Shown piece after piece: positions 42,049-51,060 of a DNA stretch of 51,991 bases. Both the position numbers and the translations under genes were made by a program. The DNA comes from SFTH01 sp963643985 (GTDB lineage Bacteria; Bacillota; Clostridia; Christensenellales; Aristaeellaceae). The stretch spans positions 1 to 51,991 of the forward strand of contig CAVINP010000004.1 in assembly GCA_963643985.1 (NCBI GenBank). Reading direction: 5' to 3'. Each line of letters starts with the position of its first letter. Position 1 is the first letter of the stretch. A model generated the notes under the pieces. It saw only the letters and a program-made list of their open reading frames with translations, ran no database searches and had not been told where the DNA came from.

Positions 42049-43785
42049 TCAGTCCTCCAAAGCTCCCATGATAGTTTGCATTTGTGTATAAAGTTCACGT
42101 TTGCGGACATCATCCGCTGTCTTGATTTCTTCCTGAATGGCGGCAATGCGCTCATTGAGACGTGCCTTGCGAATGGTATGCAGACTCGCCTGCGCCATCT
42201 CAAGCTTGCCCTCGTGATCTTCCGGCAAGGGCGTATAGTTCAGCGACTTCACGGCCTCGTCGCGCTCGCCCTCATCCTGCAGACTTTCGATAAAAGACAC
42301 CGGCTGTCTGCCGCCCAGTATCCACGCTGCCGCATCGCGGCGAACGCCGGGAGCAAAGTCCTCCGCCTTTACCATTTCGTGCGGAATTTCTCCGATGCCA
42401 AGCAACGTCAGCAGCACCCGCTCGGCCAGCACCGCTTCGTCCGGCTTTTCCTTGGGCGCACGCGTCAGAGATGTGCGTTGCGGCATCGGTCTGCCCGGGC
42501 TGACTTTTCCGATCTGCCGAAGCAGGATTTCACGATCATAGCCCGTCTGATTGACCAGCTCCCGCAGGTGATTTTCCATCACGATGGGATCGGCCACCTT
42601 CTTCAGAATGTCGCAGCACTTAAACGTATACTGCGTCATCCCTTCCTGAGTGCTCAGATCCAGACCGTCCCGCGCCCTCAGCATGCGATACTGCGCCGCA
42701 TCGTATTTTCTCAATTTTTCAAAGCCCTGAAGACCATTGGCCCGGATAAAATCATCCGGATCCTGACCGGCAGGATAATCTACGACGCGGGGCGTGATGC
42801 CGTCAACCTCATCAAAGATATCCAGCGCACGCAGCGCAGCCTTTTGCCCGGCACCGTCACCGTCATAGCTGATCCAGACCTCCGGCGCATACCGTTTGAT
42901 CAGCTTTGCCTGCTCGGGTGTGAGCGCCGTGCCCAAGGTGGCCACGACACCGCGCACGCCGTACTTGCGCAGGGAAACGGTGTCCATATAGCCCTCCACC
43001 AGCACCAGACGGTTGACATCGCGCTCGTCCCGGACAAAGTTCATCGAGTAGAGCCCCTGACGCTTGTTGAACACCGGTGTGTCCGGCGTGTTGAGGTACT
43101 TGGGCTGCGCATCCCCCATGGCACGGCCGCCGAAACCGAGCACCTTGCCACGGATGTTGATGATCGGAAAGATCACGCGCCCGCGGAACATATCAAAGTA
43201 ACGTCCGTCCTTCTCGATCGCCAGACCGGCCTTCTTGAGCAGCTGCGGCTCAAAGCCCTTCTCCTCCAGATGCTTTGTGAGCGCATCCCACCCTTTCGGA
43301 GATGCGCCGAGACCGAAATGACGGATATCCGAGTCATTCAGCCCCCGCTTGTAGAGATAGGAAAGCGCTTCGGCTCCCTCCTCCGTCCACAAAAGGGAAT
43401 GAAAATAGCGGGCGGCAGTCACGTTTGCTTCGTAAATGCGCTCTCGCTCTTCGGAACTGCTCCCACTGCGACCGGTTTCGCGGCCTGTCGACTCGGGAAT
43501 TTGCATATGTGCGCGTTCAGCCAGATACCGGACAGCCTCCGGGAACTCCATGCGCTCCATCTCACATACAAAGTTGAACACCGTTCCGCCCTTGTGACAG
43601 CCGAAGCAATAGTAAAGCTGCGTTTGACTGTCTACGGAAAATGACGGCGTCTTCTCGTTGTGAAACGGGCAACAGCCCCAGAATCTCCTGCCTTTCTGCT
43701 TCAGCGGAACGTAAAGGGAAACGATCTCTTCAAGGCTCGTGCGTGCACGGACTTCGTCAATAAACGTTTCGGAATACCGTGCCAT
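42049..43785 (-). CDS. dnaG: DNA primase
   Basis: Makes RNA primers at the replication fork. 578 residues: N-terminal CHC2 zinc finger (CCPFHNEKTPSF and YYCFGCHKGG), TOPRIM domain (LVLVEGYMDTVSL and ISYDGDGAGQKAALRA), and a short C-terminal DnaB-binding region. ATG 43785 matches the family start (MARYSETFIDEVRARTS); a TTG two codons upstream is closer to GGGAGGG. The frame extends further upstream without homology. First gene of dnaG-rpoD-trmK-nif3-zinc-ribbon. Confidence 0.96.
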   Translation of the reverse strand: MARYSETFIDEVRARTSLEEIVSLYVPLKQKGRRFWGCCPFHNEKTPSFSVDSQTQLYYCFGCHKGGTVFNFVCEMERMEFPEAVRYLAERAHMQIPESTGRETGRSGSSSEERERIYEANVTAARYFHSLLWTEEGAEALSYLYKRGLNDSDIRHFGLGASPKGWDALTKHLEEKGFEPQLLKKAGLAIEKDGRYFDMFRGRVIFPIINIRGKVLGFGGRAMGDAQPKYLNTPDTPVFNKRQGLYSMNFVRDERDVNRLVLVEGYMDTVSLRKYGVRGVVATLGTALTPEQAKLIKRYAPEVWISYDGDGAGQKAALRALDIFDEVDGITPRVVDYPAGQDPDDFIRANGLQGFEKLRKYDAAQYRMLRARDGLDLSTQEGMTQYTFKCCDILKKVADPIVMENHLRELVNQTGYDREILLRQIGKVSPGRPMPQRTSLTRAPKEKPDEAVLAERVLLTLLGIGEIPHEMVKAEDFAPGVRRDAAAWILGGRQPVSFIESLQDEGERDEAVKSLNYTPLPEDHEGKLEMAQASLHTIRKARLNERIAAIQEEIKTADDVRKRELYTQMQTIMGALED

Positions 43786-43929
43786 CTTCAACTGATCCCT
43801 CCCGAATACTTCCGGCCAAAGCTCTCTGACCCGACAATACAATTTATTCGCCGAATTTTTCGTTTTTCCTGCATGAACCTGACTTTTTACAACATTTTTT
43901 GCAAGTTCCGTTGCTTTATTCGAAACAAA
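43786..43929 (-). other. dnaG upstream region
   Basis: A/T-rich stretch between the valS terminator and dnaG. A promoter for the dnaG-rpoD operon is expected here, but I see no pair of hexamers good enough to place it. Confidence 0.4.
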
Positions 43930-43963
43930 TACCGCCGGGCATTGAAGCCGGGCGGTATTTCGG
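43930..43963 (-). terminator. valS terminator
   Basis: AAATACCGCC/GGCGGTATTT stem with an inner GGC/GCC helix, then TTTGTTTCG on the minus strand. It separates valS from dnaG. Confidence 0.8.
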
Positions 43964-43972
43964 GGGTATCTC

Positions 43973-46702
43973 TCAGCAAAGTGCCTGCATTTCCTCAATG
44001 CGTGCCTTCAACTTTTCAAGCAGACCACGATTGGTCGTCAGTTTTTCGCGCTCACGCTCCACCAGTTCTGTGGGGGCTTTGGCGATAAAGCCCTGATTGC
44101 CCAACTTGGATTCTGCTCTGGCAATCTCGCCTTCCACATTCTTGAGATCCTTGCTCAGGCGGGCGATTTCCTTGTCCACATCGACCAGCTCACCCAGCGG
44201 GATGAACAACTCGCAGGGCTTGGTCACGGCCGACGCGCTCTTGTCCGGATTGGCAACGGCTGCATCGATGAACTCAACGCTGCTGGCACCGGCCAGACGC
44301 TTGAAGTAGCCTTCCGCCGCGGCAAGCGCTTCCTGCCATGCATCGTGCGGCTTGAGAATCAGCGTGGCCCGCTTGGACGGTGCAACGTTCATCTCTGCAC
44401 GCAGATTGCGGATGGCGCGGATGACCTCCATCACGCCCTCAAAGCGGGCTGCTTCCTCCGTGAAGTCAAATTCGGCCTTCGCTTCCGGCCAGGCGGCGCT
44501 GATGAGCATGCCCTCCGCGCCCGGCAGATAGCTGTAAAGCTCCTCGGTAATGAAGGGGATATAGGGATGCAGGAGCTTGAGTATGCCGGTCAGGACATAC
44601 AGCAGCACTTCCTGCGTCGCCGATTTGACATCCGAATCGTCGCCATAGAGACCCTGCTTGGAGATCTCGATGTACCAGTCGCAGAAATCCGACCATGTGA
44701 AATCATAGAGTTTCGTGGCTGCCAGACCCAGATCGAAGTTCTCCAGATTGTTTGTCACCTCACGCACGGTGTTTTGATACTCCGTCAGGATCCACTTATC
44801 GGCGATGGAGAGCCTATCCGCAGACGGCACACCCTTGGGCGTGAAGCCCTGCAGGTTCATCAGCACGAAGCGGCTGGCGTTCCAGATCTTGTTGCAGAAG
44901 TTGCGATACGTCTCGATCTTCTCGTTGGACAGGCGCACGTCCGCACCGGGAGCCACACCCATCACCAGGGAGAAACGCAGCGCGTCCGCACCGTACTTGT
45001 CGATCACCTCGATGGGATCGATACCGTTGCCCAGAGACTTGCTCATCTTGCGGCCCTGCGCGTCGCGCACCAGACCATGCATCAGTGCCACGCTGAAGGG
45101 GCACTTTCCCGTCTGCTCAAGACCGGAGAAGACCATGCGGGCCAGCCAGAAGAATATGATGTCGTAGCCGCAGGAAAGCACGGAGTTCGGATAGAAGTTC
45201 TTGAAATCCTCGCTGTTCTCATTCGGCCAGCCCAACGTGGAGAACGGCCAGAGCGCCGAGGAGAACCATGTGTCGAGCACGTCCTCGTCCTGATGCACGG
45301 GAGCGCCGCACTTCGGGCAGGTGCATATGTCCTCGCGGGATACGCTGATCTCGCCGCAGCTGTCACAGTAGAACGCAGGGATGCGATGTCCCCACCAGAG
45401 CTGGCGGGAGATGCACCAGTCGCGGGTGTTCTCCATCCAGTTGAGATATGTCTTCTCGAAGCGTTCCGGCACAAAGCGCAGCGAGCCGTCCTTGACGACC
45501 TTGACGGCGGGGCGGGCCAGCGGCTCCATCTTCACAAACCACTGCTTGGAAACCATGGGCTCAATCGTATGGTGGCAGCGGTAGCAGGTACCCACCTCGT
45601 GGCTGAGCGGCTCAACCTGCTTGAGCAGACCCGCCTGCTTCAGGTCTTCCACGATGGCTTTTCTGGCCTCGGCGGTGGTCATGCCGGCGTACTTGCCGCA
45701 ATCCAGCACAACCGGCTCGTCCTTGGTCGCGCGACCACTGGCGATCCACTCGGCATTCTCGGCCGCTTCCTTGGCACCGGTCATGTGTCCGTCATAGGTA
45801 AACACGCGCACCATCGGCAGATTGTGGCGCTTGCCCACCTCGTAGTCATTCGGGTCATGTGCGGGCGTGATCTTTACGACGCCCGTGCCCTTGGTCATGT
45901 CGGCATGCTCATCGCATACGATCGGAATTTCTTTATTGATCAGCGGCAATATCACATGGCAACCGTGCAGGTGGGCATAGCGTTCATCCTCGGCATTGAT
46001 GGCCACGGCCGTATCGCCCAGCATCGTCTCCGGACGCGTGGTGGCCAACTCCAGCATTTCGCCGGTCTCCTTCACGGGATAGAGCAGATGCCAGAAATTG
46101 CCGTTCTGCGTTTCGTATTCCACTTCCGCATCGGAAATGGAGGTCTTGCAGCAGGGACACCAGTTGATCATGCGCCAACCCTGATAGATGAGACCCTTTT
46201 CGTACAGGCGCACAAATGTCTCGCGCACGGCCTTGGACAGACCGTCGTCCATGGTGAAGCGTTCGCGGCTCCAGTCGCAGGAGACACCCAGCTTGCGCAG
46301 CTGCTTTACGATGCGTCCGCCGTATTCCTTTTTCCACTCCCAGGTGCGCTCCAGGAACTTTTCACGGCCCAGATCTTTCTTGGTCAAGCCTTCCTTGGCC
46401 AGCGCCTCAACCACCTTGACCTCGGTGGCGATGGCCGCATGATCCGTGCCGGGCACCCAGAGCGTCGGGTCACCTTTCATGCGATGATAGCGAATAAGCA
46501 CGTCCTGAGGCATCTCATCCAGCGCGTGGCCCACATGCAGCTGGCCGGTGATATTCGGCGGCGGCATTACGATGGTGAATGCCTTCTTGCCGGGATGCAT
46601 CACGGGCTTGAATGAGCCGGACTTCTCCCACTTTTCATAGATCCTGCCCTCAATCTGCTGAGGCTGATAGACTTTTTCCATGTTGAACTGACTGTTATCC
46701 AT
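43973..46702 (-). CDS. valS: valyl-tRNA synthetase
   Basis: Class I synthetase charging tRNA-Val. 909 residues: PPPNITGQLHVGHALD (HIGH motif as HVGH), the CP1 editing domain (ATTRPETMLGDTAV), a zinc-binding four-Cys segment (YCDSCGE, CTCPKCGAPVH), KMSKSLGNGIDP, and the C-terminal coiled-coil tRNA-binding arm (ELVDVDKEIARLSKDLKNVE). The ATG has AGGAGGGG 5 nt upstream. It lies 24 nt behind the small membrane protein gene, both under the valine T-box. Confidence 0.98.
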   Translation of the reverse strand: MDNSQFNMEKVYQPQQIEGRIYEKWEKSGSFKPVMHPGKKAFTIVMPPPNITGQLHVGHALDEMPQDVLIRYHRMKGDPTLWVPGTDHAAIATEVKVVEALAKEGLTKKDLGREKFLERTWEWKKEYGGRIVKQLRKLGVSCDWSRERFTMDDGLSKAVRETFVRLYEKGLIYQGWRMINWCPCCKTSISDAEVEYETQNGNFWHLLYPVKETGEMLELATTRPETMLGDTAVAINAEDERYAHLHGCHVILPLINKEIPIVCDEHADMTKGTGVVKITPAHDPNDYEVGKRHNLPMVRVFTYDGHMTGAKEAAENAEWIASGRATKDEPVVLDCGKYAGMTTAEARKAIVEDLKQAGLLKQVEPLSHEVGTCYRCHHTIEPMVSKQWFVKMEPLARPAVKVVKDGSLRFVPERFEKTYLNWMENTRDWCISRQLWWGHRIPAFYCDSCGEISVSREDICTCPKCGAPVHQDEDVLDTWFSSALWPFSTLGWPNENSEDFKNFYPNSVLSCGYDIIFFWLARMVFSGLEQTGKCPFSVALMHGLVRDAQGRKMSKSLGNGIDPIEVIDKYGADALRFSLVMGVAPGADVRLSNEKIETYRNFCNKIWNASRFVLMNLQGFTPKGVPSADRLSIADKWILTEYQNTVREVTNNLENFDLGLAATKLYDFTWSDFCDWYIEISKQGLYGDDSDVKSATQEVLLYVLTGILKLLHPYIPFITEELYSYLPGAEGMLISAAWPEAKAEFDFTEEAARFEGVMEVIRAIRNLRAEMNVAPSKRATLILKPHDAWQEALAAAEGYFKRLAGASSVEFIDAAVANPDKSASAVTKPCELFIPLGELVDVDKEIARLSKDLKNVEGEIARAESKLGNQGFIAKAPTELVEREREKLTTNRGLLEKLKARIEEMQALC

Positions 46703-46726
46703 GTATACCCCTCCTGTATAGTCTTG

Positions 46727-46924
46727 TTAACCCAATATTGCCAAGAGCGCACCGCCGGCACAGACAAGCAGCCCCGAGAGCCTCAGCGCGAGTACCTGCC
46801 CTGAAGACAGTCTAGGGTTGCGCAGCAGGGCAAGCACTATGCCCGCCGCCATCAGGACAAGTCCGACCGGATTGACGCGCGTCCAATCGACGGCTCCCGA
46901 AAATACTTTGCTTATCCAATCCAT
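46727..46924 (-). CDS. small two-helix membrane protein, T-box regulated
   Basis: 65 residues from ATG 46924 (GGAGG 8 nt upstream, just after the T-box terminator T-run). Two hydrophobic segments (about 15-31, PVGLVLMAAGIVLALL, and 44-64, LRLSGLLVCAGGALLAILG) are joined by a short loop with NPRLSSGQ. No family recognised. The ribosome binding site lies directly behind the T-box terminator, so expression should respond to uncharged tRNA-Val together with valS. Confidence 0.72.
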   Translation of the reverse strand: MDWISKVFSGAVDWTRVNPVGLVLMAAGIVLALLRNPRLSSGQVLALRLSGLLVCAGGALLAILG

Positions 46925-46941
46925 CTGCTCAACCTCCGGAC

Positions 46942-47188
46942 AAAAAAACAGACCCGTGCCCAAAGGGCGGATCTGTCCGCGGTACCACCTTCATTCGTCC
47001 GCAACGATGCGAACCTCTGCGTGCTGTAAGGGGCACTTCCCCACTGCGGCTAATCTTTTTTCACCGCAGCACCTCAGAAGCGACCTTCACCCTTCGCCGT
47101 TTCCGAGCCGCCTTCCAGCCTAATGGACAGCTCTCTCTTGGGATGCGTCAGGGTTACTCCTCTTCCTCATCGGCGTTATTTCATGATG
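46942..47188 (-). promoter_or_regulatory. valine T-box riboswitch with terminator
   Basis: The minus-strand leader contains the antiterminator T-box AAGGTGGTACCGCG (46991-46978), the Stem I elements GGAGTAA and AGAGAG, and a specifier segment GAAGGUCGCUUC in which GUC (47084-47082) is a valine codon. The terminator hairpin ACAGATCCGCCC/GGGCACGGGTCTGT (46976-46948) is followed by seven T. Uncharged tRNA-Val should favour the antiterminator. Confidence 0.94.
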
Positions 47189-47194
47189 AAAGCT

Positions 47195-47223
47195 ATTATA
47201 GCATACTTTTTTTGCTTCGTCAA
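47195..47223 (-). promoter_or_regulatory. sigma-A promoter of the T-box-valS operon
   Basis: Minus strand TTGACG (47223-47218), 17-nt spacer, TATAAT (47200-47195) with an upstream TGC (extended -10). Confidence 0.9.
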
Positions 47224-47267
47224 TCGCCATGATAAGATTAATCCGTTATACATTTATACACAAACAC

Positions 47268-47296
47268 TTGTATATTTTCGTCGGGTGTGGTAATAT
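47268..47296 (+). promoter_or_regulatory. putative promoter of the ABC exporter operon
   Basis: TTGTAT (47268-47273), 17-nt spacer, TAATAT (47291-47296), 29 nt upstream of the first ABC gene. Confidence 0.55.
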
Positions 47297-47325
47297 GGGG
47301 ATGGTGTATTGGGAGGAGTTTACGG

Positions 47326-49047
47326 ATGAAAAAAATGCTTTCCTATTTTAAAGGATACACGCTTGAGAGCGTGCTGGCACCGCTGTTCAAGCTGCTTGAA
47401 GCCAGCTTCGAACTGATCGTGCCGTATGTCATTGCCGCCATTATCGATAAGGGCATTCCCGGCAGCGATGCTAACTACGTCATCAAAATGGGGCTGATAC
47501 TGGTCGGCCTCGGCCTGATCGGTCTGGCCAGCTCCGTCACGGCACAGTTCTTCGCCGCAAAGGCAGCTGTCGGCGTGGCGACAAAGCTCAGGCACGCGCT
47601 CTTTGCTCAGATTCAGCGCTTCAGCTACAACGATCTGGACCGCATCGGCACGTCTACGCTCATCACGCGCATGACCAGCGACATCAATCAGGTGCAATCG
47701 GGCATCAACCTTGCGCTTCGCCTGTTTCTGAGATCGCCGTTCATCGTCTTCGGCGCGATGATCATGGCCTTCACCATCGATGTGCGTTGTGCCATCGTTT
47801 TCGCCGTAGCCATTCCCGTACTGGCGGCCATTGTGTTTGGTATCATGCTCACCACCATGCCGATGTATAAAAACACGCAGTCGCGACTGGATGAGGTGAC
47901 GCTCGCAACCAGAGAAAATCTGGACGGTACGCGCGTACTTCGCGCCTTCGCCCGCGAGGATGACGAGATCGCTTCCTTTGACGCACGCCATGCGGCACTG
48001 ACAAAGCTTCAGACGCTTGCCGGCCGTATCAGCGCACTCATGAACCCGCTCACCTATATCGCCATCAACATTGCCCTCGTGCTGCTGATCAACACCGGCG
48101 CATTCCGCGTTGACAGCGGCGCACTGACGCAGGGTCAGGTCGTGGCACTTGTCAACTACATGGGGCAGATACTGGTGGAGCTGATCAAACTGGCCAATCT
48201 GATCATCACCGTTTCCAAGGCCGTTGCCTGCGGCAAGCGCGTCAACGCCATGCTGAACATCCGCCCCGAGATCACCTCGCCCGGGAAAGCCGTTGCACCT
48301 GCTGAAAGAGATCGTGGTCTGGTCGAGTTTGACCATGTAAGTCTCTGCTACGGGGACGGCATGGAGGCCTCACTGACAAACATTGATTTTACAGCGCGCC
48401 GCGGCCAGATCATCGGCATCATCGGCGGTACGGGTGCAGGCAAGAGTACGCTCGTCAACCTCATCCCCCGCTTTCTGGATGCCGGTGACGGCGAAGTGCG
48501 CGTGGATGGCGTAGATGTACGAAAGCAGAACCTGAATGAACTGCGCAGACGCATCGCCGTTGTACCGCAAAAGGCACTGCTGTTTAAGGGCAGCATACGC
48601 GACAACCTGCTTTGGGGCAATGAAGATGCCACCGAGGAAGATCTGGAGGAAGCCGTCAGGACAGCGCAGGCCCGGGACGTGATTGACGCAAAGGGCGGTC
48701 TGGATGCCGCAGTCGAGCAGAGCGGCCGCAACTTCTCCGGCGGTCAGCGCCAGCGCCTCACCATCGCGCGTGCACTGGTGCGCAAACCCGAAATACTGAT
48801 ACTGGACGACAGTGCTTCGGCGTTGGACTACGCGACCGACGCGCGGCTGCGCATGGCGATACGCCAGCTTTCCTACCGGCCGACCGTTTTCATCGTCTCC
48901 CAGCGCACATCTGCGGTCAGGTATGCGGATCGCATCATCGTGCTCGATGACGGCCGCATCGCCGGTCTGGGCACGCACGACGAGCTGCTCGAGAGCTGCA
49001 CCGTGTACAGGGAAATATTCGATTCCCAGTATCGTATGGAGGCCTGA
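47326..49047 (+). CDS. ABC exporter half-transporter with degenerate nucleotide-binding site
   Basis: 573 residues from ATG 47326 (GGGAGGAG upstream). Six-helix type IV membrane domain (1-310), then an ATPase domain with Walker A IGGTGAGKSTL and signature FSGGQRQR. The catalytic Glu after Walker B is Asp (LILDDSASALD) and the H-loop His is Gln (IVSQRTSAV), so its own site should be hydrolysis-poor. This is the known asymmetric design of heterodimeric exporters such as TM287/288 and BmrCD, not decay. Partner encoded 2 nt downstream. Substrate unknown; multidrug or lipid export are usual for the class. Confidence 0.94.
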   Translation: MKKMLSYFKGYTLESVLAPLFKLLEASFELIVPYVIAAIIDKGIPGSDANYVIKMGLILVGLGLIGLASSVTAQFFAAKAAVGVATKLRHALFAQIQRFSYNDLDRIGTSTLITRMTSDINQVQSGINLALRLFLRSPFIVFGAMIMAFTIDVRCAIVFAVAIPVLAAIVFGIMLTTMPMYKNTQSRLDEVTLATRENLDGTRVLRAFAREDDEIASFDARHAALTKLQTLAGRISALMNPLTYIAINIALVLLINTGAFRVDSGALTQGQVVALVNYMGQILVELIKLANLIITVSKAVACGKRVNAMLNIRPEITSPGKAVAPAERDRGLVEFDHVSLCYGDGMEASLTNIDFTARRGQIIGIIGGTGAGKSTLVNLIPRFLDAGDGEVRVDGVDVRKQNLNELRRRIAVVPQKALLFKGSIRDNLLWGNEDATEEDLEEAVRTAQARDVIDAKGGLDAAVEQSGRNFSGGQRQRLTIARALVRKPEILILDDSASALDYATDARLRMAIRQLSYRPTVFIVSQRTSAVRYADRIIVLDDGRIAGLGTHDELLESCTVYREIFDSQYRMEA

Positions 49048-49049
49048 CC

Positions 49050-50807
49050 ATGGAAAAGAAAACTTCTCAGCTGAAAACCCTGCGGCGCGTGCTGAAATAC
49101 ACCGCGCATTCCCGAGGCTACATCATCATATCGCTGATATTTGCACTCATCTCCGTTGTGCTGACGTTGTACCTGCCCGTCCTCTCCGGCAATGCCGTGG
49201 ATCAGATCGTCGGCAAGGGGCAGGTCAACTTCGCGGCACTGAACAGGATAATTCTGAAGATGATATTCGTGATCGTGGCCACCGCCCTTGCGCAATGGGT
49301 GATGTCCGCAGCGAACAACCGCATCACATTCCGCACGGTGCGGGAAATCCGCACGGACGCCTTTGCGCACATCCAGCGTCTGCCGTTGAAGTATATCGAT
49401 TCTCATCCGTCCGGAGACATCGTCAGCCGTGTCATCGCCGATGTTGATACTTTCTCCGACGGCCTGCTGATGGGCTTTACGCAGCTGTTCACGGGCGTAC
49501 TGACCATACTGGGCACGCTGATATTCATGCTGCGCATCAGCGTCGGCATCACCGTCGTGGTGGTGCTGGTCACGCCCATTTCGCTCTTTGTGGCATCGTT
49601 CATCGCCCACAAGACCTATTCGATGTTCAAGCTGCAATCCGGCACACGCGGCGAACAGACTGCGCTGATCAACGAGATGATCGGCGGCCAGAAGGTGGTT
49701 GAGGCCTTCGGTCAGGAAGAAAATGTGCTGAGGCGCTTTGACGAGATCAACACCCGCCTTGAAAAGTTCTCGCTGCGCGCGACCTTCTTCTCTTCGCTGA
49801 CGAATCCCTGCACGCGCTTCGTCAATTCGCTGGTGTACGCAGGTGTGGCGGTCTTCGGCGGTCTGGCCGCCATCGAGACGGTGGCCGGTGCCATCACTGT
49901 CGGCCAGCTCTCCTGCTTTCTGACCTACGCCAACCAGTACACGAAGCCTTTCAATGAGATCTCCGGTGTCGTGACCGAACTGCAGAATGCTATCGCCTGT
50001 GCCGCCCGCATATTCGAGCTCATCGACGAGCCTGCCGAGGAGCCCGATGCCGAGGATGCCATGGATCTGGTTCAGGCCAACGGCTATGTCTATCTGGACG
50101 ATGTCAGCTTCAGCTACAATCCGGAACAGAAGCTGATCGAGCATTTCAACCTGAGCGTTTCACCCGGCAACCGTGTCGCCATCGTCGGCCCGACCGGCTG
50201 CGGCAAGACCACGCTGATCAATCTGCTCATGCGCTTCTATGATGTGGATGACGGCGCGATCTCCGTCAGCGGGCGCGATATTCGCGGCATCACCCGCGCC
50301 AGCCTGCGCAACAGCTACGGCATGGTGTTGCAGGATACCTGGCTGAAGACCGGCACGATCCGCGACAACATCGCCATGGCCAAACCCGATGCCACGGATG
50401 AGGAAATCATCGATGCGGCCAAGGCGGCGCATGCGCACAGCTTCATCAGACGTATGCCGCGCGGCTATGACACACCCGTGACCGAAAACGGCAGCGGTCT
50501 CTCCGAAGGCCAGAAACAGCTGATATGCATTGCCCGCGCAATGCTGAGTCTGCCGCCCATGCTGATACTGGACGAGGCCACTTCCTCCATCGACACGCGC
50601 ACGGAGCTGAAGATACAGAACGCCTTTGCCACCATGATGAAGGGACGCACCAGTTTTGTGGTGGCACATCGTCTGAGCACGATTGAGAACGCCGACATGA
50701 TACTCGTGATGCGTGACGGCAAGGTCATCGAAAGCGGCACACATCAGGCCCTGCTCAAGGCCGGCGGCTTCTACCGTGAGCTTTACGACAGCCAGTTTGC
50801 ACATTGA
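49050..50807 (+). CDS. ABC exporter half-transporter with canonical catalytic motifs
   Basis: 585 residues. Membrane domain (1-325) and ATPase domain with Walker A VGPTGCGKTTL, Walker B LILDEATSSID with the catalytic Glu, and H-loop VVAHRLST. Its signature reads LSEGQKQ rather than LSGGQ; in the heterodimer this weak signature faces the degenerate site of the partner, leaving one consensus and one degenerate site. TGA of the first gene is followed 2 nt later by this ATG, with TGGAGG inside the end of the first gene as ribosome binding site. Confidence 0.95.
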   Translation: MEKKTSQLKTLRRVLKYTAHSRGYIIISLIFALISVVLTLYLPVLSGNAVDQIVGKGQVNFAALNRIILKMIFVIVATALAQWVMSAANNRITFRTVREIRTDAFAHIQRLPLKYIDSHPSGDIVSRVIADVDTFSDGLLMGFTQLFTGVLTILGTLIFMLRISVGITVVVVLVTPISLFVASFIAHKTYSMFKLQSGTRGEQTALINEMIGGQKVVEAFGQEENVLRRFDEINTRLEKFSLRATFFSSLTNPCTRFVNSLVYAGVAVFGGLAAIETVAGAITVGQLSCFLTYANQYTKPFNEISGVVTELQNAIACAARIFELIDEPAEEPDAEDAMDLVQANGYVYLDDVSFSYNPEQKLIEHFNLSVSPGNRVAIVGPTGCGKTTLINLLMRFYDVDDGAISVSGRDIRGITRASLRNSYGMVLQDTWLKTGTIRDNIAMAKPDATDEEIIDAAKAAHAHSFIRRMPRGYDTPVTENGSGLSEGQKQLICIARAMLSLPPMLILDEATSSIDTRTELKIQNAFATMMKGRTSFVVAHRLSTIENADMILVMRDGKVIESGTHQALLKAGGFYRELYDSQFAH

Positions 50808-50809
50808 TA

Positions 50810-50847
50810 AAATGAACCGCCCGGGAATACGCCCGGGCGGTTCATTT
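50810..50847 (+). terminator. terminator of the ABC exporter operon
   Basis: Perfect 16-bp stem (50810-50825 with 50832-50847, arms AAATGAACCGCCCGGG and complement), 6-nt loop, 3 nt after the stop codon and ending in CATTT. Confidence 0.88.
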
Positions 50848-50848
50848 G

Positions 50849-50882
50849 GAAAAAATAAAAGACCATCTCAAACAAGATGGCC
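50849..50882 (-). terminator. tRNA-Val terminator
   Basis: Minus strand stem GGCCATCT/AGATGGTC (50882-50861) with a 6-nt loop, then TTTTATTTTTT. It abuts the plus-strand terminator of the ABC operon. Confidence 0.88.
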
Positions 50883-50886
50883 TTGA

Positions 50887-50963
50887 TGGTGGGGTTAGTA
50901 GGGCTCGAACCTATGACCTTCACGATGTCAACGTGACGCTCTAACCAACTGAGCTATAACCCC
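50887..50963 (-). tRNA. tRNA-Val (anticodon GAC)
   Basis: 77 nt including an encoded CCA. Acceptor stem GGGGTTA/TAACCCC, D-arm AGCTCAGTTGGTTAGAGC, anticodon stem TCACG/CGTGA with loop TTGACAT (anticodon GAC, reads GUC and GUU), T-arm TAGGTTCGAGCCCTA. Own promoter and terminator. Matches the GUC specifier of the valS T-box. Confidence 0.97.
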
Positions 50964-50977
50964 GAACAACGTGTTTT

Positions 50978-51006
50978 ATTATACACGCTGTCGGGGCATT
51001 TGTCAA
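50978..51006 (-). promoter_or_regulatory. consensus promoter of tRNA-Val
   Basis: Minus strand TTGACA (51006-51001), 17-nt spacer, TATAAT (50983-50978), about 15 nt upstream of the mature tRNA 5' end. Confidence 0.92.
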
Positions 51007-51060
51007 TACCTTTTTCAAAAAAATCTTCCAATCCAGTTCACCTTCGCCGATAACGGGCGT

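Noticed and set aside
44345..46615. A long open frame antisense to valS.
   Set aside because: valS is unmistakable on the minus strand; the antisense frame has the His/Arg/Gly/Leu-rich composition of a shadow frame.
47326..49047. The first ABC gene as a pseudogene because of altered Walker B and H-loop residues.
   Set aside because: These changes are characteristic of the degenerate half of heterodimeric exporters and the frame is otherwise intact.
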